Source of the DNA: Oscillospiraceae bacterium
Lineage (GTDB): Bacteria; Bacillota_A; Clostridia; Oscillospirales; Ruminococcaceae
DNA length: 25,051 bases
Assembly (NCBI GenBank): GCA_017523995.1
Contig: JAFWUX010000209.1
Span: forward strand, 1 to 25,051
Direction: 5' to 3'
The translations under genes were made by a program, and so were the position numbers. Every line of letters starts with the position of its first letter. Position 1 is the first letter of the stretch. This document shows, piece after piece, positions 7,293 to 14,978 of this stretch. The notes under the pieces are model-generated. The model was not told the DNA's origin, did not search any database, and saw only the letters and a program-made list of their open reading frames with translations.

Positions 7293-7321
7293 TTGCTTTC
7301 TGCGCTGTTTTCTGCTATAAT
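7293..7321 (+). promoter_or_regulatory. glnN operon promoter
   Basis: TTGCTT (7293-7298), 17 bases, then TATAAT (7316-7321) preceded by TG, giving an extended -10. Transcription would start near 7328 and leave a leader of about 80 bases before the glnN start codon. Confidence 0.85.
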
Positions 7322-7335
7322 AGTACGGTAAGGAA

Positions 7336-7398
7336 CCGGAGCGCTTTCTCCGGATTGAGATGAAAGGAGGGGTACAGTCCGCAAAGGCGGATTGTATC
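7336..7398 (+). promoter_or_regulatory. Structured glnN leader with hairpin between ribosome binding site and start codon
   Basis: A first hairpin, CCGGAG-CGCTTT-CTCCGG (7336-7353), is followed by a strong ribosome binding site AAAGGAGG (7363-7370). A second hairpin of 12 bp (7371-7382 with 7387-7398, loop AAAG) follows at once. The start codon at 7408 is 37 bases from the ribosome binding site in linear sequence, but only nine bases if the hairpin is looped out. Confidence 0.75.
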
Positions 7399-7407
7399 AC
7401 AGTCATT

Positions 7408-9519
7408 ATGCTGAACACCCAGAATACACCCTCACCGGATACCTATTTCGGCTGCAACGTATTCAACGAAACCGTTATGCGCAACTGCCTGCCGAAGAAG
7501 GTCTTTGAGGCAGTCATGTGTACGCGCAAGATGGGTACGCCGCTGCCGAAGGATGCCGCAGATTCTGTCGCAAACGCCATGAAGGAATGGGCGGTTGCGA
7601 ACGGCTGCACACACTTCACGCACTGGTTCCAGCCGATGACCGGTGTCACCGCGGAAAAGCACGATGCTTTCCTCACACCTGTCTCCGGCGGCGTCATCCT
7701 TGATTTCTCCGGCAAGGAGCTCATCAAGGGCGAATCGGATGCATCCTCGTTCCCCTCGGGCGGCCTGCGCGCGACCTTTGAAGCCCGCGGCTATACCGCA
7801 TGGGACCCGACCTCCGATGCATTCATCAAGGACCGCACCCTCTGCATTCCGACCGGCTTTGTCTCCTATACCGGCGAGGTGCTCGATAAAAAGACCCCGC
7901 TGCTCCGCTCGATGGAGGCAGTCAGCCGCGCAAGCGTCCGGATGCTCCGTCTGTTCGGCAATGACAAGGTGCAGCGCGTCATGACCAATGTCGGCCCCGA
8001 GCAGGAATATTTCCTGATCGACAAGGCAAGCTACGATGCCCGCGAGGATCTCATCCTGACCGGCAGAACGCTGTTCGGTGCAAAGCCGCCGAAGGGCGAG
8101 GAAATGGATGACCACTACTTTGGCAACCTCACGCAGCGCGTCTCCGATTTCATGCGTGAGCTCGATGAGGAGCTCTGGAAACTCGGCATCTACGCAAAGA
8201 CCGAGCACAACGAGGTCGCACCGGCACAGCACGAGCTCGCTCCGGTCTACACCACATCCAATATCGCGGCAGACCACAACCAGCTCACGATGGAGCTGAT
8301 GAAGAAAACCGCGCTCAAGCACGGACTCGTCTGCCTGCTGCACGAAAAGCCGTTCGCAGGCATCAGCGGCTCGGGCAAGCACAACAACTGGTCGCTCTCG
8401 ACCGATGACGGTCAGAATCTGCTTGATCCGGGCGACACGCCGCAGGACAACATGCAGTTCCTGCTCGTGCTCTGCGCATTCCTCAAGGGTGTGCGCGAAT
8501 ATGCACCGCTGATCCGTCTGTCCTCCGCATCCGCGGGCAATGACTGCCGTCTCGGAGGCAACGAGGCGCCCCCGACTGTCATCTCCGTATTCGTCGGCGA
8601 TGATCTCCAGCGCGTTCTCGATGCGATTGAGCAGGGCAAATCCCTCGATGACAGCGGCAAGGAGCGCTTCAACCTCGGCGTTGACGCCATGCCGCAGTTC
8701 CGCAAGGATACCACCGACCGCAACCGCACCTCCCCGATGGCATTCACCGGAAACAAGTTCGAGTTCCGTATGCTCGGCTCGGCGGATTCGATCTCCTGCT
8801 TCAACTTCGTCATGAACACGATCTTCGCACATGAGATCACCGAATTCTGCGATGAGCTCGAAAAGGCTGACGATTTCCAGACAGCCCTCCACGATCTGCT
8901 CGTGCGCACAATCCGCGAGAACAAGGATATCATCTTCAACGGCAACGGCTACGGCGACGAGTGGTTCGCCGAGTGCAAGCGCCGCGGTCTGCCGAATTAT
9001 CCCTCGACCGTCGAGGCACTGATGCAGTATGACCGTCCGGAGTTCGTCAAAATCTTCGAGGAGATGAACGTCCTCAACAAGGCGGAGATTACATCCCGTA
9101 AGGAAATCCTGCTTGATAACTACAGCAAGACCGTCGGCATCGAGGCAAAGACCATGCTCGATATCGCGCGCAAGAAGATTCTGCCGGTCTGCATTTCGTA
9201 TACAAAGGAACTCTGCGAAGCAATCGCGGCAAAGGAGCATATCTCCCCGATGCTGCGGATCAGCTCCGCAGTTGAGGATGCACTTGCATCCCAGATCAGC
9301 GACCTGACGGCAGGTCTCTACGATGCGATCGAGGATCTGCGCGAGGTCATCCAGCTCGCAGTCAGAGCGGACGGCGTTCAGGCAACCGCCGAGACCTACC
9401 GCTACAAGGTTGTTCCGGCAATGGAGCGTCTGCGCACAACCGCCGATGCGCTCGAAGTCCTGATTCCGCAGGAGAAGTGGCCGTTCCCGGCATACTCCGA
9501 GATTCTTTATAATATCTGA
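7408..9519 (+). CDS. glnN: Type III glutamine synthetase GlnN
   Basis: 703 residues, the usual size of the GSIII class, which is much longer than GSI. It makes glutamine from glutamate, ammonia and ATP in the cytosol. Active-site regions typical of the family are visible: NVGPEQEYFLID (about 194-205), EHNEVAPAQHELAPVY (about 266-281), GISGSGKHNNWSL (about 318-330), GNDCRLGGNEAPPTVIS and NKFEFRMLGS. An in-frame ATG at 7360 would add 16 residues (MKGGVQSAKADCITVI) but has no ribosome binding site before it and would itself encode the strong AAAGGAGG site. I therefore prefer 7408, which that site can reach across a hairpin. It is the first gene of a possible long transcript with the next five genes. 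Confidence 0.95.
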   Translation: MLNTQNTPSPDTYFGCNVFNETVMRNCLPKKVFEAVMCTRKMGTPLPKDAADSVANAMKEWAVANGCTHFTHWFQPMTGVTAEKHDAFLTPVSGGVILDFSGKELIKGESDASSFPSGGLRATFEARGYTAWDPTSDAFIKDRTLCIPTGFVSYTGEVLDKKTPLLRSMEAVSRASVRMLRLFGNDKVQRVMTNVGPEQEYFLIDKASYDAREDLILTGRTLFGAKPPKGEEMDDHYFGNLTQRVSDFMRELDEELWKLGIYAKTEHNEVAPAQHELAPVYTTSNIAADHNQLTMELMKKTALKHGLVCLLHEKPFAGISGSGKHNNWSLSTDDGQNLLDPGDTPQDNMQFLLVLCAFLKGVREYAPLIRLSSASAGNDCRLGGNEAPPTVISVFVGDDLQRVLDAIEQGKSLDDSGKERFNLGVDAMPQFRKDTTDRNRTSPMAFTGNKFEFRMLGSADSISCFNFVMNTIFAHEITEFCDELEKADDFQTALHDLLVRTIRENKDIIFNGNGYGDEWFAECKRRGLPNYPSTVEALMQYDRPEFVKIFEEMNVLNKAEITSRKEILLDNYSKTVGIEAKTMLDIARKKILPVCISYTKELCEAIAAKEHISPMLRISSAVEDALASQISDLTAGLYDAIEDLREVIQLAVRADGVQATAETYRYKVVPAMERLRTTADALEVLIPQEKWPFPAYSEILYNI

Positions 9520-9521
9520 TT

Positions 9522-10274
9522 ATGAAACTGCTCGCTTATTATTGCTATTCTCCGGCACCGTGCGGAAATTACCGCGAAATCTCTGCGGAAGAACTGAAAG
9601 ATCCGAAGAAAGTGGAATCTCTGTTCAACCTCTGCCAGATCTATGAGGCAACCATCACCGCGGACGGCTGGCACTTTCTGATCGGACAGTACGGCTTTCA
9701 GCGCCTTTATGAAATTGACAAGGAAAGCGGCTGGTTCGATGAGGACACGCTTGAAGAATATGTCCTGCGTGTCTGCGAAGAAATCCGTATGACGGAAGAA
9801 CTGCGTGCGAAAAATGAGGCGGAAACCGAGATGATCGAGCTGCGCAGAACGCCGGAGGCGATCCATGATCTCAAAGCATATGCCGAATCCAAGGGGATGA
9901 GTCCGCAGATGCTGATCTGGACAGCAGTCGATGAATACCGCCACACACGCGGTGAGCTGCATACGCCGCTCTATCTGCTCAACTTTTATCCGGATAAGGG
10001 CGAATTCTACGCGCTCAACTGCGCCGCAGAGGAACGCATCGGCTACCGGATCCAGCCGGAATCGCTGCCGCTTTCTCCGGAAACAAGAGCGGCAATCCGG
10101 ACGCTGTATCAGGATTATGAGCAGTATCGCGATCCCCAGAATTCCTATGCAAAACCGAACGTCCCGCCGGAGCACAGAGCGGCTTTCAATAAGCGTGCAG
10201 AAGCGCTTTATGAGAAAATCTCCGCAGAGCTCGGGCAGGATTTTCAGATCACAAAATTCAGTCAATGGTTCTGA
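9522..10274 (+). CDS. Hypothetical protein between glnN and mutY
   Basis: 250 residues, family not recognised. It begins MKLLAYYCYSPAPCGNYREI, is rich in Glu, Tyr and Leu, and has no signal peptide or membrane segment. A helical stretch around residues 105-145 (ELRRTPEAIHDLKAYAESKG and following) could be a small helix-turn-helix-like unit, but this is weak. It starts two bases after the glnN stop codon and overlaps the start of mutY by ten bases, so it is translated from the same message. No recognisable ribosome binding site is needed if it is coupled to glnN. Its place next to glnN does not by itself show a nitrogen role. Confidence 0.75.
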   Translation: MKLLAYYCYSPAPCGNYREISAEELKDPKKVESLFNLCQIYEATITADGWHFLIGQYGFQRLYEIDKESGWFDEDTLEEYVLRVCEEIRMTEELRAKNEAETEMIELRRTPEAIHDLKAYAESKGMSPQMLIWTAVDEYRHTRGELHTPLYLLNFYPDKGEFYALNCAAEERIGYRIQPESLPLSPETRAAIRTLYQDYEQYRDPQNSYAKPNVPPEHRAAFNKRAEALYEKISAELGQDFQITKFSQWF

Positions 10275-11365
10275 ATCAAATGAACACAAATGCAACCCCA
10301 AATGAACAACTCCGCCGCGCAGTTCCGCTGATGCTGCAATGGTTCGCAGAAAATCAGCGGGACCTGCCGTGGCGCCGCGACCGCATCCCCTATCATGTCT
10401 GGCTTTCGGAGATCATGCTCCAGCAGACCAGAGTGGAGGCGGTCAAGCCATATTATGCGCGGTTTCTCGCGGCACTCCCCGATATCCAAGCGCTCAGCGA
10501 ATGCGAACACGATACGCTGATGAAGCTCTGGGAGGGGCTCGGCTATTACAGCAGAGCGCGGAATCTGCAAAAGGCAGCGCAGCAGGTCATGCAGGAGCAC
10601 GGCGGCGAATTTCCGCATACCTACGCGGAAATCCGTGCGCTTGCAGGCATCGGGGATTACACCGCAGGTGCGGTCTCCTCGATCTGCTTTGATCTGCCGG
10701 AGCCTGCCGTGGACGGCAATGTCCTGCGCGTCTATACAAGGCTGCTCTGCGATGCCCGCTGCACCGATGAACCGGCTGTCAGGCGCGATATCCGCGAAAC
10801 ACTGCGCAAAATCTACGCAGAAACGCCGGAGGGCACGCGCGGTACGCTGACACAGGCACTCATGGAGCTGGGCGCGACGGTCTGCGTCCCGAACGGCATG
10901 CCGCACTGCGCATGCTGTCCGGTGCGTGATCTCTGTGAAGCGCGGCGCTGTGATGCGGTCAGTCAGTATCCTGTCCGCAAGGAGAAAAAATCGCGCAGAA
11001 CCGAAGAATATACCGTTTACATCCTGCAGTGCGGCGACAAAATCGCCGTACAGAAGCGTCCGGATTCCGGATTGCTCGCAGGTCTCTGGGAGCTGCCGCA
11101 TCTTGACGGCAGACGCAAGGCACAGCAGGCGGTCAGTGACATTGCGGACTGGCACACCGGTGCCGCGGAGCTGATTTCCCTGCGGAGCTGTACCCACATT
11201 TTCACGCATATCGAATGGCACATGACGGCATTGCATCTGCTCGTCACAAAGATGCCCGAACGCTTTACATGGGTGACACCGGAGCAGCTTGCTTCGGAAA
11301 CTGCGCTCCCGACGGCGTTCCGCATCTGTCTGCCGGATTCTTTTGCCGGTCAGAATCAAACCTGA
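10265..11365 (+). CDS. mutY: Adenine DNA glycosylase MutY
   Basis: 366 residues. It removes adenine mispaired with 8-oxoguanine. The HhH-GPD catalytic domain shows WLSEIMLQQTRVE (catalytic Glu about 49), the hairpin LAGIGDYTAGA and VDGNVLRVYTR (Asp about 150). An iron-sulfur cluster follows as C207-X7-C215-X2-C218-X5-C224, one residue longer in the first gap than the E. coli X6. The C-terminal part is the NUDIX-like 8-oxoguanine recognition domain (VYILQCGDKIAVQKRP, LLAGLWELP). The first ATG overlaps the upstream gene by ten bases; ATG 10280 is an alternative, and neither has a strong ribosome binding site, which points to translational coupling. Confidence 0.95.
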   Translation: MVLNQMNTNATPNEQLRRAVPLMLQWFAENQRDLPWRRDRIPYHVWLSEIMLQQTRVEAVKPYYARFLAALPDIQALSECEHDTLMKLWEGLGYYSRARNLQKAAQQVMQEHGGEFPHTYAEIRALAGIGDYTAGAVSSICFDLPEPAVDGNVLRVYTRLLCDARCTDEPAVRRDIRETLRKIYAETPEGTRGTLTQALMELGATVCVPNGMPHCACCPVRDLCEARRCDAVSQYPVRKEKKSRRTEEYTVYILQCGDKIAVQKRPDSGLLAGLWELPHLDGRRKAQQAVSDIADWHTGAAELISLRSCTHIFTHIEWHMTALHLLVTKMPERFTWVTPEQLASETALPTAFRICLPDSFAGQNQT

Positions 11366-11398
11366 CATCATCCGTTCAACATCAAAGGAGGTCATCAT

Positions 11399-12448
11399 AT
11401 GCCGCATATATCAGGCGGAGGATTCCGCGGAGGCGGCTTTCACAGCGGCGGATTCCGCGGAGGCGGTTCACACAGTTACCGCGGCGGTACGCATTCCTAC
11501 GGTCACGCTGCACCCATCAGAAAGACGCCCTATCAGGGTGCAAGAAAATACCGCTATTTCCGGCACGGACACTGGCACTATTTCTACAAGGCTGACACCG
11601 AAAAGATGCCGCTCATCCTGCGGATTTTCGTCGGGCTGTGCTTCATGCCGGTTCTGATCATGTCTGTCTTCGGAATTGTTTTCCCGATTGTGAAGCAGTA
11701 CAAACGGTTCCATCTCCGCAATACGGAAATCCTCATCAAGGATGAAGCGCATCTTTTGCAAAATGACAGCGCCCTGCGCAAATCCATGTCAGACTTTTAT
11801 AAGAAAACCAGAATCGTGCCGGCAGTTGTCACCATTCACAACGAGGAATGGCGTGATGACTACGCCGCGCTTGAGTACTATGCCTATGACAGGTATCTCG
11901 ATGAATTTGATGACGAAATGCACTGGCTGATCGTCTACTCAGAGCCGGTTACCCCCGCGCCGGAACTGACTGATCCGTACAGCAACTGGTGCTGGGCAGG
12001 CATACAGGGGGATGATACCGATCCAATCCTGACGCAGTCTGCCGCAATGGAGTTCAATTCCGATTTTCACGGCAGACTTGAGAAGCGGGACGGACTTGCC
12101 GTGGAAGATCTGACGGCTGCATTCGATCTGGCAGCGGAAAAAGCAAGTGAACCGGATGATTTTCCGATTCCGCCGCTCTCCGCATCCATGATTCCTGTGT
12201 TTTTATTTTTCTTATTCACGTTTTATCTCTGCACAGGACTTTACGAATTCAAATACCGCCATGCAGAGCCCGACCCTGATTCGCCGGGCATCATTGAGCA
12301 CGATGCGCCCGATCCCTACGGGGAGCTTCGTGTCTACCAAAAAGACTTCTGCATGTACTGCGGTGCCGAATACTACATAGGCGTCAGGACATGCCCGAAA
12401 TGCGGCGCAGCTCTGCCGTTCCTGTCACCGGATGACATCATCGAATGA
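11399..12448 (+). CDS. TPM-like membrane protein with C-terminal zinc ribbon (paralog 1)
   Basis: 349 residues. In order: a Gly/His/Ser-rich N-terminus (1-38), a basic aromatic juxtamembrane block (KTPYQGARKYRYFRHGHWHY), a membrane segment (about 71-97), a domain resembling the TPM fold (about 107-181: ILIKDEAHLL ... HWLIVYSE), a second membrane segment (about 262-281), and a tail ending in a zinc ribbon with C318-X2-C321 and C332-X2-C335. With two membrane spans, the TPM-like domain should face outside and the zinc ribbon inside if the N-terminus is cytosolic. AAAGGAGG lies seven bases before the ATG. It is followed 124 bases later by a paralog of the same architecture. The TPM assignment is by pattern only and the function is unknown. 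Confidence 0.75.
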   Translation: MPHISGGGFRGGGFHSGGFRGGGSHSYRGGTHSYGHAAPIRKTPYQGARKYRYFRHGHWHYFYKADTEKMPLILRIFVGLCFMPVLIMSVFGIVFPIVKQYKRFHLRNTEILIKDEAHLLQNDSALRKSMSDFYKKTRIVPAVVTIHNEEWRDDYAALEYYAYDRYLDEFDDEMHWLIVYSEPVTPAPELTDPYSNWCWAGIQGDDTDPILTQSAAMEFNSDFHGRLEKRDGLAVEDLTAAFDLAAEKASEPDDFPIPPLSASMIPVFLFFLFTFYLCTGLYEFKYRHAEPDPDSPGIIEHDAPDPYGELRVYQKDFCMYCGAEYYIGVRTCPKCGAALPFLSPDDIIE

Positions 12449-12572
12449 ACGGTTATCCGGAAAACACACAGCATGAAACCACTCTGCCCCTGTTATGATT
12501 TCGTTCTACCGACTGCGAACCCATCCGCAATATCGTTTCACAAATCATCTTTGACGCAAAGGAGGCAATCAT

Positions 12573-14165
12573 ATGCCGCATTCATCCGGAGGAGGCAGCC
12601 ACGGCGGCGGAAGCCACGGCGGCAGCCATCACAGCAGCAGTCACGGCGGCGGAGGCAGATCCTCCCGCTCGACCACCAGCAAGACGCCCTTCCCCGGCGC
12701 AAGGCGCTATCGCTACCGCCGCTTCGGCAGATATCATTATTACTACTCAGCAGAAAAGAACGGCAAGGTGTTCCACCCCGCGCGTCTGCTGCTCGGCTTT
12801 GTTTATCTGCCGTTCCTGCTCCCGCTCGGCGGTGTGCTGCTCAGCCAGTCGCGCGCTTTCTTCATGCCGAAGAACAGCACAATCGTCATCAAGGACGAAG
12901 CCAATGTTCTCAGCGATGACAGCGCACTGGAGAAATCTCTGGAGGCATTCGCCGACAAAACGCACATCACGCCTGCTGTCATTACGGTCAACAACAATGT
13001 CTGGCAGAACTCATACAGCAGCCTTGAGCAATATGCCTATGACCGGTATCTCAGCGAGTTCAGCGATGAAAACCACTGGCTGATCATCTATTCCGAGCCG
13101 CAGGTTCACACCTCCGATTTCGTCGAGTGGTACTGGGAGGGCATGCAGGGCGACAACACAGACGCAATCCTGACCACCAGTGTCACCGGACAGTTCAACA
13201 GCGATCTGCAGCGGCACCTCGAGCAGAACGAGGATATCGCGGGCAGCATCGCCGCTTCGTTCGATACGGCAACCGCAGCCGCGAAAAGACCGGGACTGAG
13301 GCAATGGGCATCTCAAATGGCACCGGTTCTGTTCGCACTGGCATTCGTCTGTTTCCACGCATATTTCATGCTCGGTCTCTACGAGCTGAAATATATCGGC
13401 GCAGAGCCCGATCCCGACGAACCGGATCCCGTCCCCGACCCCACTGCAGTCAACCGCTTTACAACCAATGATCCGTTTGCAACACGGCAGCAGTTCGCGA
13501 CCATGCAGCAGTCCGGCATGCAGCCGCAGTTTGGTATGCAGCAGCCGCAGTTTGGGGCACAGCCGCAGCAGTTCGGTGCGCAGCCTGCCGTCATGCAGCC
13601 GCTCGAAACGCCGCAGTCCGCTGTGATGCAGCCGCTGGAAGCGCCGCAGACGAACGCCGCGGCACAGCAGTCCTTCTTCGATACACAGCCGGGATTCGGC
13701 ACGCAGCAGTCCTTCCTGAATCCGCAGCCGCCGGTGATGCAGCAGGCGGTCATGCAGACACTGGAGGCACAGCAGCAGCAGATGCAGGATGCAATGCAGT
13801 CGCTCGAGTCGATCACAAATCCGGCGATGCCGACAGCGGACAGATTCATGCAGCTGCCGCCGGAGCCGACACTCCCGCCGCAGCCGACTTATCCGCAGAG
13901 TGTGCAGTCTCCGTATCCGCAGACGCCGCAATCTGCATACCCGCAGGCACAGGCTCCGGCATATCCGCAGTCCCCGCAGCCCGCATATCCGCAGACGCAG
14001 CAGCCCGCATATCCGCAGACGCAGCAGCCCGCACAGCCGCAGGATCCCGCGGCACAGGAGGAAGTCTGCCCCTACTGCGGCACAAAGCATTTCAAGGGCG
14101 TGAAATACTGCCCGGGATGCGGCATTGAGTTCACCAGCATAACCGGAAGCACACCCTTCCGATAA
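12573..14165 (+). CDS. TPM-like membrane protein with Gln/Pro-rich linker and zinc ribbon (paralog 2)
   Basis: 530 residues, with the same plan as the preceding gene. It has a Gly/Ser/His-rich N-terminus, a conserved basic aromatic block (KTPFPGARRYRYRRFGRYHY), membrane segments at about 70-91 and 248-271, and a TPM-like domain between them (TIVIKDEANVLSDDSALEKS ... HWLIIYSE). The tail differs: about 210 residues rich in Gln, Pro, Met and Ala, ending in AYPQTQQP repeats, separate the membrane from a zinc ribbon (CPYC ... CPGC). AAAGGAGG lies seven bases before the ATG, and the first codons (ATGCCGCAT) match the neighbour, as expected of a tandem duplication. The linker suggests a flexible cytosolic tether for the ribbon. 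Function unknown. Confidence 0.75.
   Translation: MPHSSGGGSHGGGSHGGSHHSSSHGGGGRSSRSTTSKTPFPGARRYRYRRFGRYHYYYSAEKNGKVFHPARLLLGFVYLPFLLPLGGVLLSQSRAFFMPKNSTIVIKDEANVLSDDSALEKSLEAFADKTHITPAVITVNNNVWQNSYSSLEQYAYDRYLSEFSDENHWLIIYSEPQVHTSDFVEWYWEGMQGDNTDAILTTSVTGQFNSDLQRHLEQNEDIAGSIAASFDTATAAAKRPGLRQWASQMAPVLFALAFVCFHAYFMLGLYELKYIGAEPDPDEPDPVPDPTAVNRFTTNDPFATRQQFATMQQSGMQPQFGMQQPQFGAQPQQFGAQPAVMQPLETPQSAVMQPLEAPQTNAAAQQSFFDTQPGFGTQQSFLNPQPPVMQQAVMQTLEAQQQQMQDAMQSLESITNPAMPTADRFMQLPPEPTLPPQPTYPQSVQSPYPQTPQSAYPQAQAPAYPQSPQPAYPQTQQPAYPQTQQPAQPQDPAAQEEVCPYCGTKHFKGVKYCPGCGIEFTSITGSTPFR
13980..14027 (+). repeat. Two perfect 24-base tandem repeats in the linker of paralog 2
   Basis: Two identical 24-base units in a row encode PAYPQTQQ twice, followed by a partial third unit. 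The exact DNA identity suggests recent slippage, so linker length may vary between strains. Confidence 0.85.
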
Positions 14166-14191
14166 GCCATAAGAGAAAGGATGTTTTACCC

Positions 14192-14845
14192 ATGACCTAC
14201 AAAGAGGAATTTATCAAATTCATGACCGAGTGCGGCGTTCTGACCTTCGGCGATTTCACGCTGAAATCCGGCAGAAAAGCCCCGTATTTCGTCAACACCG
14301 GCAACTACAAGACCGGCAGGCAGCTCTGCCGTCTCGGCGAATACTACGCTGCCTGCATGCAGGAGCACGGTCTCAAGGCAGATGTGCTGTTCGGACCGGC
14401 ATACAAGGGCATCCCGCTTGCCGCAGCCGCAGCGATCGCGCTCTGGAAGGAGCACGGCGTCGAGGTCGGCTATGCCTATGACCGCAAGGAGGTCAAGGAT
14501 CACGGCGAGGGCGGCATGATCGTCGGCTCAAAGCTCGAGGACGGCACAAAGGTTGTGCTGATCGAGGACGTCATGACCTCCGGCAAGGCACTGCGCGAGG
14601 TTTATCCGAAGCTGAAATCCGTTGCGGATGTTGACATCACCGGCATGATCATCACCGTGGACCGTCAGGAGAAGGGTCTCAACAGCGACAAATCCGCTGT
14701 ACAGGAGGTCAAGGCGGAGTTTGGCATCGACGTTTATTCGATCGTCACAGTCAGCGATATCATCGCAGCGATCGAGAACGATGTCGTGGACGGCAAGGCA
14801 TATCTGCCGCAGATGCTGCAGTATCGCGAGCAGTACGGCGTATAA
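14192..14845 (+). CDS. pyrE: Orotate phosphoribosyltransferase PyrE
   Basis: 217 residues, normal length. It joins orotate to PRPP to give OMP and pyrophosphate in pyrimidine synthesis. Visible hallmarks are LTFGDFTLKSGRKAPYFVN near the start, GPAYKGIPLA, AYDRKEVKDHGEGG (substrate loop) and the PRPP-binding motif VVLIEDVMTSGKA (about 121-133). AAAGGATG lies just upstream. It begins 26 bases after the TPM-like paralog 2 and is followed by a strong terminator, so it is the last gene of the plus-strand run. Confidence 0.96.
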   Translation: MTYKEEFIKFMTECGVLTFGDFTLKSGRKAPYFVNTGNYKTGRQLCRLGEYYAACMQEHGLKADVLFGPAYKGIPLAAAAAIALWKEHGVEVGYAYDRKEVKDHGEGGMIVGSKLEDGTKVVLIEDVMTSGKALREVYPKLKSVADVDITGMIITVDRQEKGLNSDKSAVQEVKAEFGIDVYSIVTVSDIIAAIENDVVDGKAYLPQMLQYREQYGV

Positions 14846-14862
14846 TCCCAATCACGCAAAGC

Positions 14863-14902
14863 AAAACCGCGGAGCTGAAACGCACACAGCTCCGCGGTTT
14901 TT
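14863..14902 (+). terminator. Rho-independent terminator after pyrE
   Basis: A perfect 15-bp stem, AAAACCGCGGAGCTG paired with CAGCTCCGCGGTTTT, has a 9-base loop and ends in a T-run. It is 17 bases after the pyrE stop codon. Confidence 0.95.
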
Positions 14903-14906
14903 CTGT

Positions 14907-14944
14907 GATAAACAGACAGAGCCCCCGACCGCACGGGAGCTCTG
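14907..14944 (-). terminator. Rho-independent terminator of the CotH-dockerin gene
   Basis: On the minus strand, CAGAGCTCCCG pairs with CGGGGGCTCTG (one T-G pair, 6-base loop) and is followed by TCTGTTTATC. It lies 35 bases past the stop codon and faces the pyrE terminator. Confidence 0.8.
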
Positions 14945-14978
14945 CCTGTTAGAATGGAGAAGATGAATTTACAATCTA

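Noticed and set aside
7432..9240. Long open frame of 602 codons antisense to glnN
   Set aside because: It mirrors a highly conserved enzyme gene with GC-rich codon bias; Cys, Arg and Val-rich composition and no ribosome binding site mark it as a shadow.
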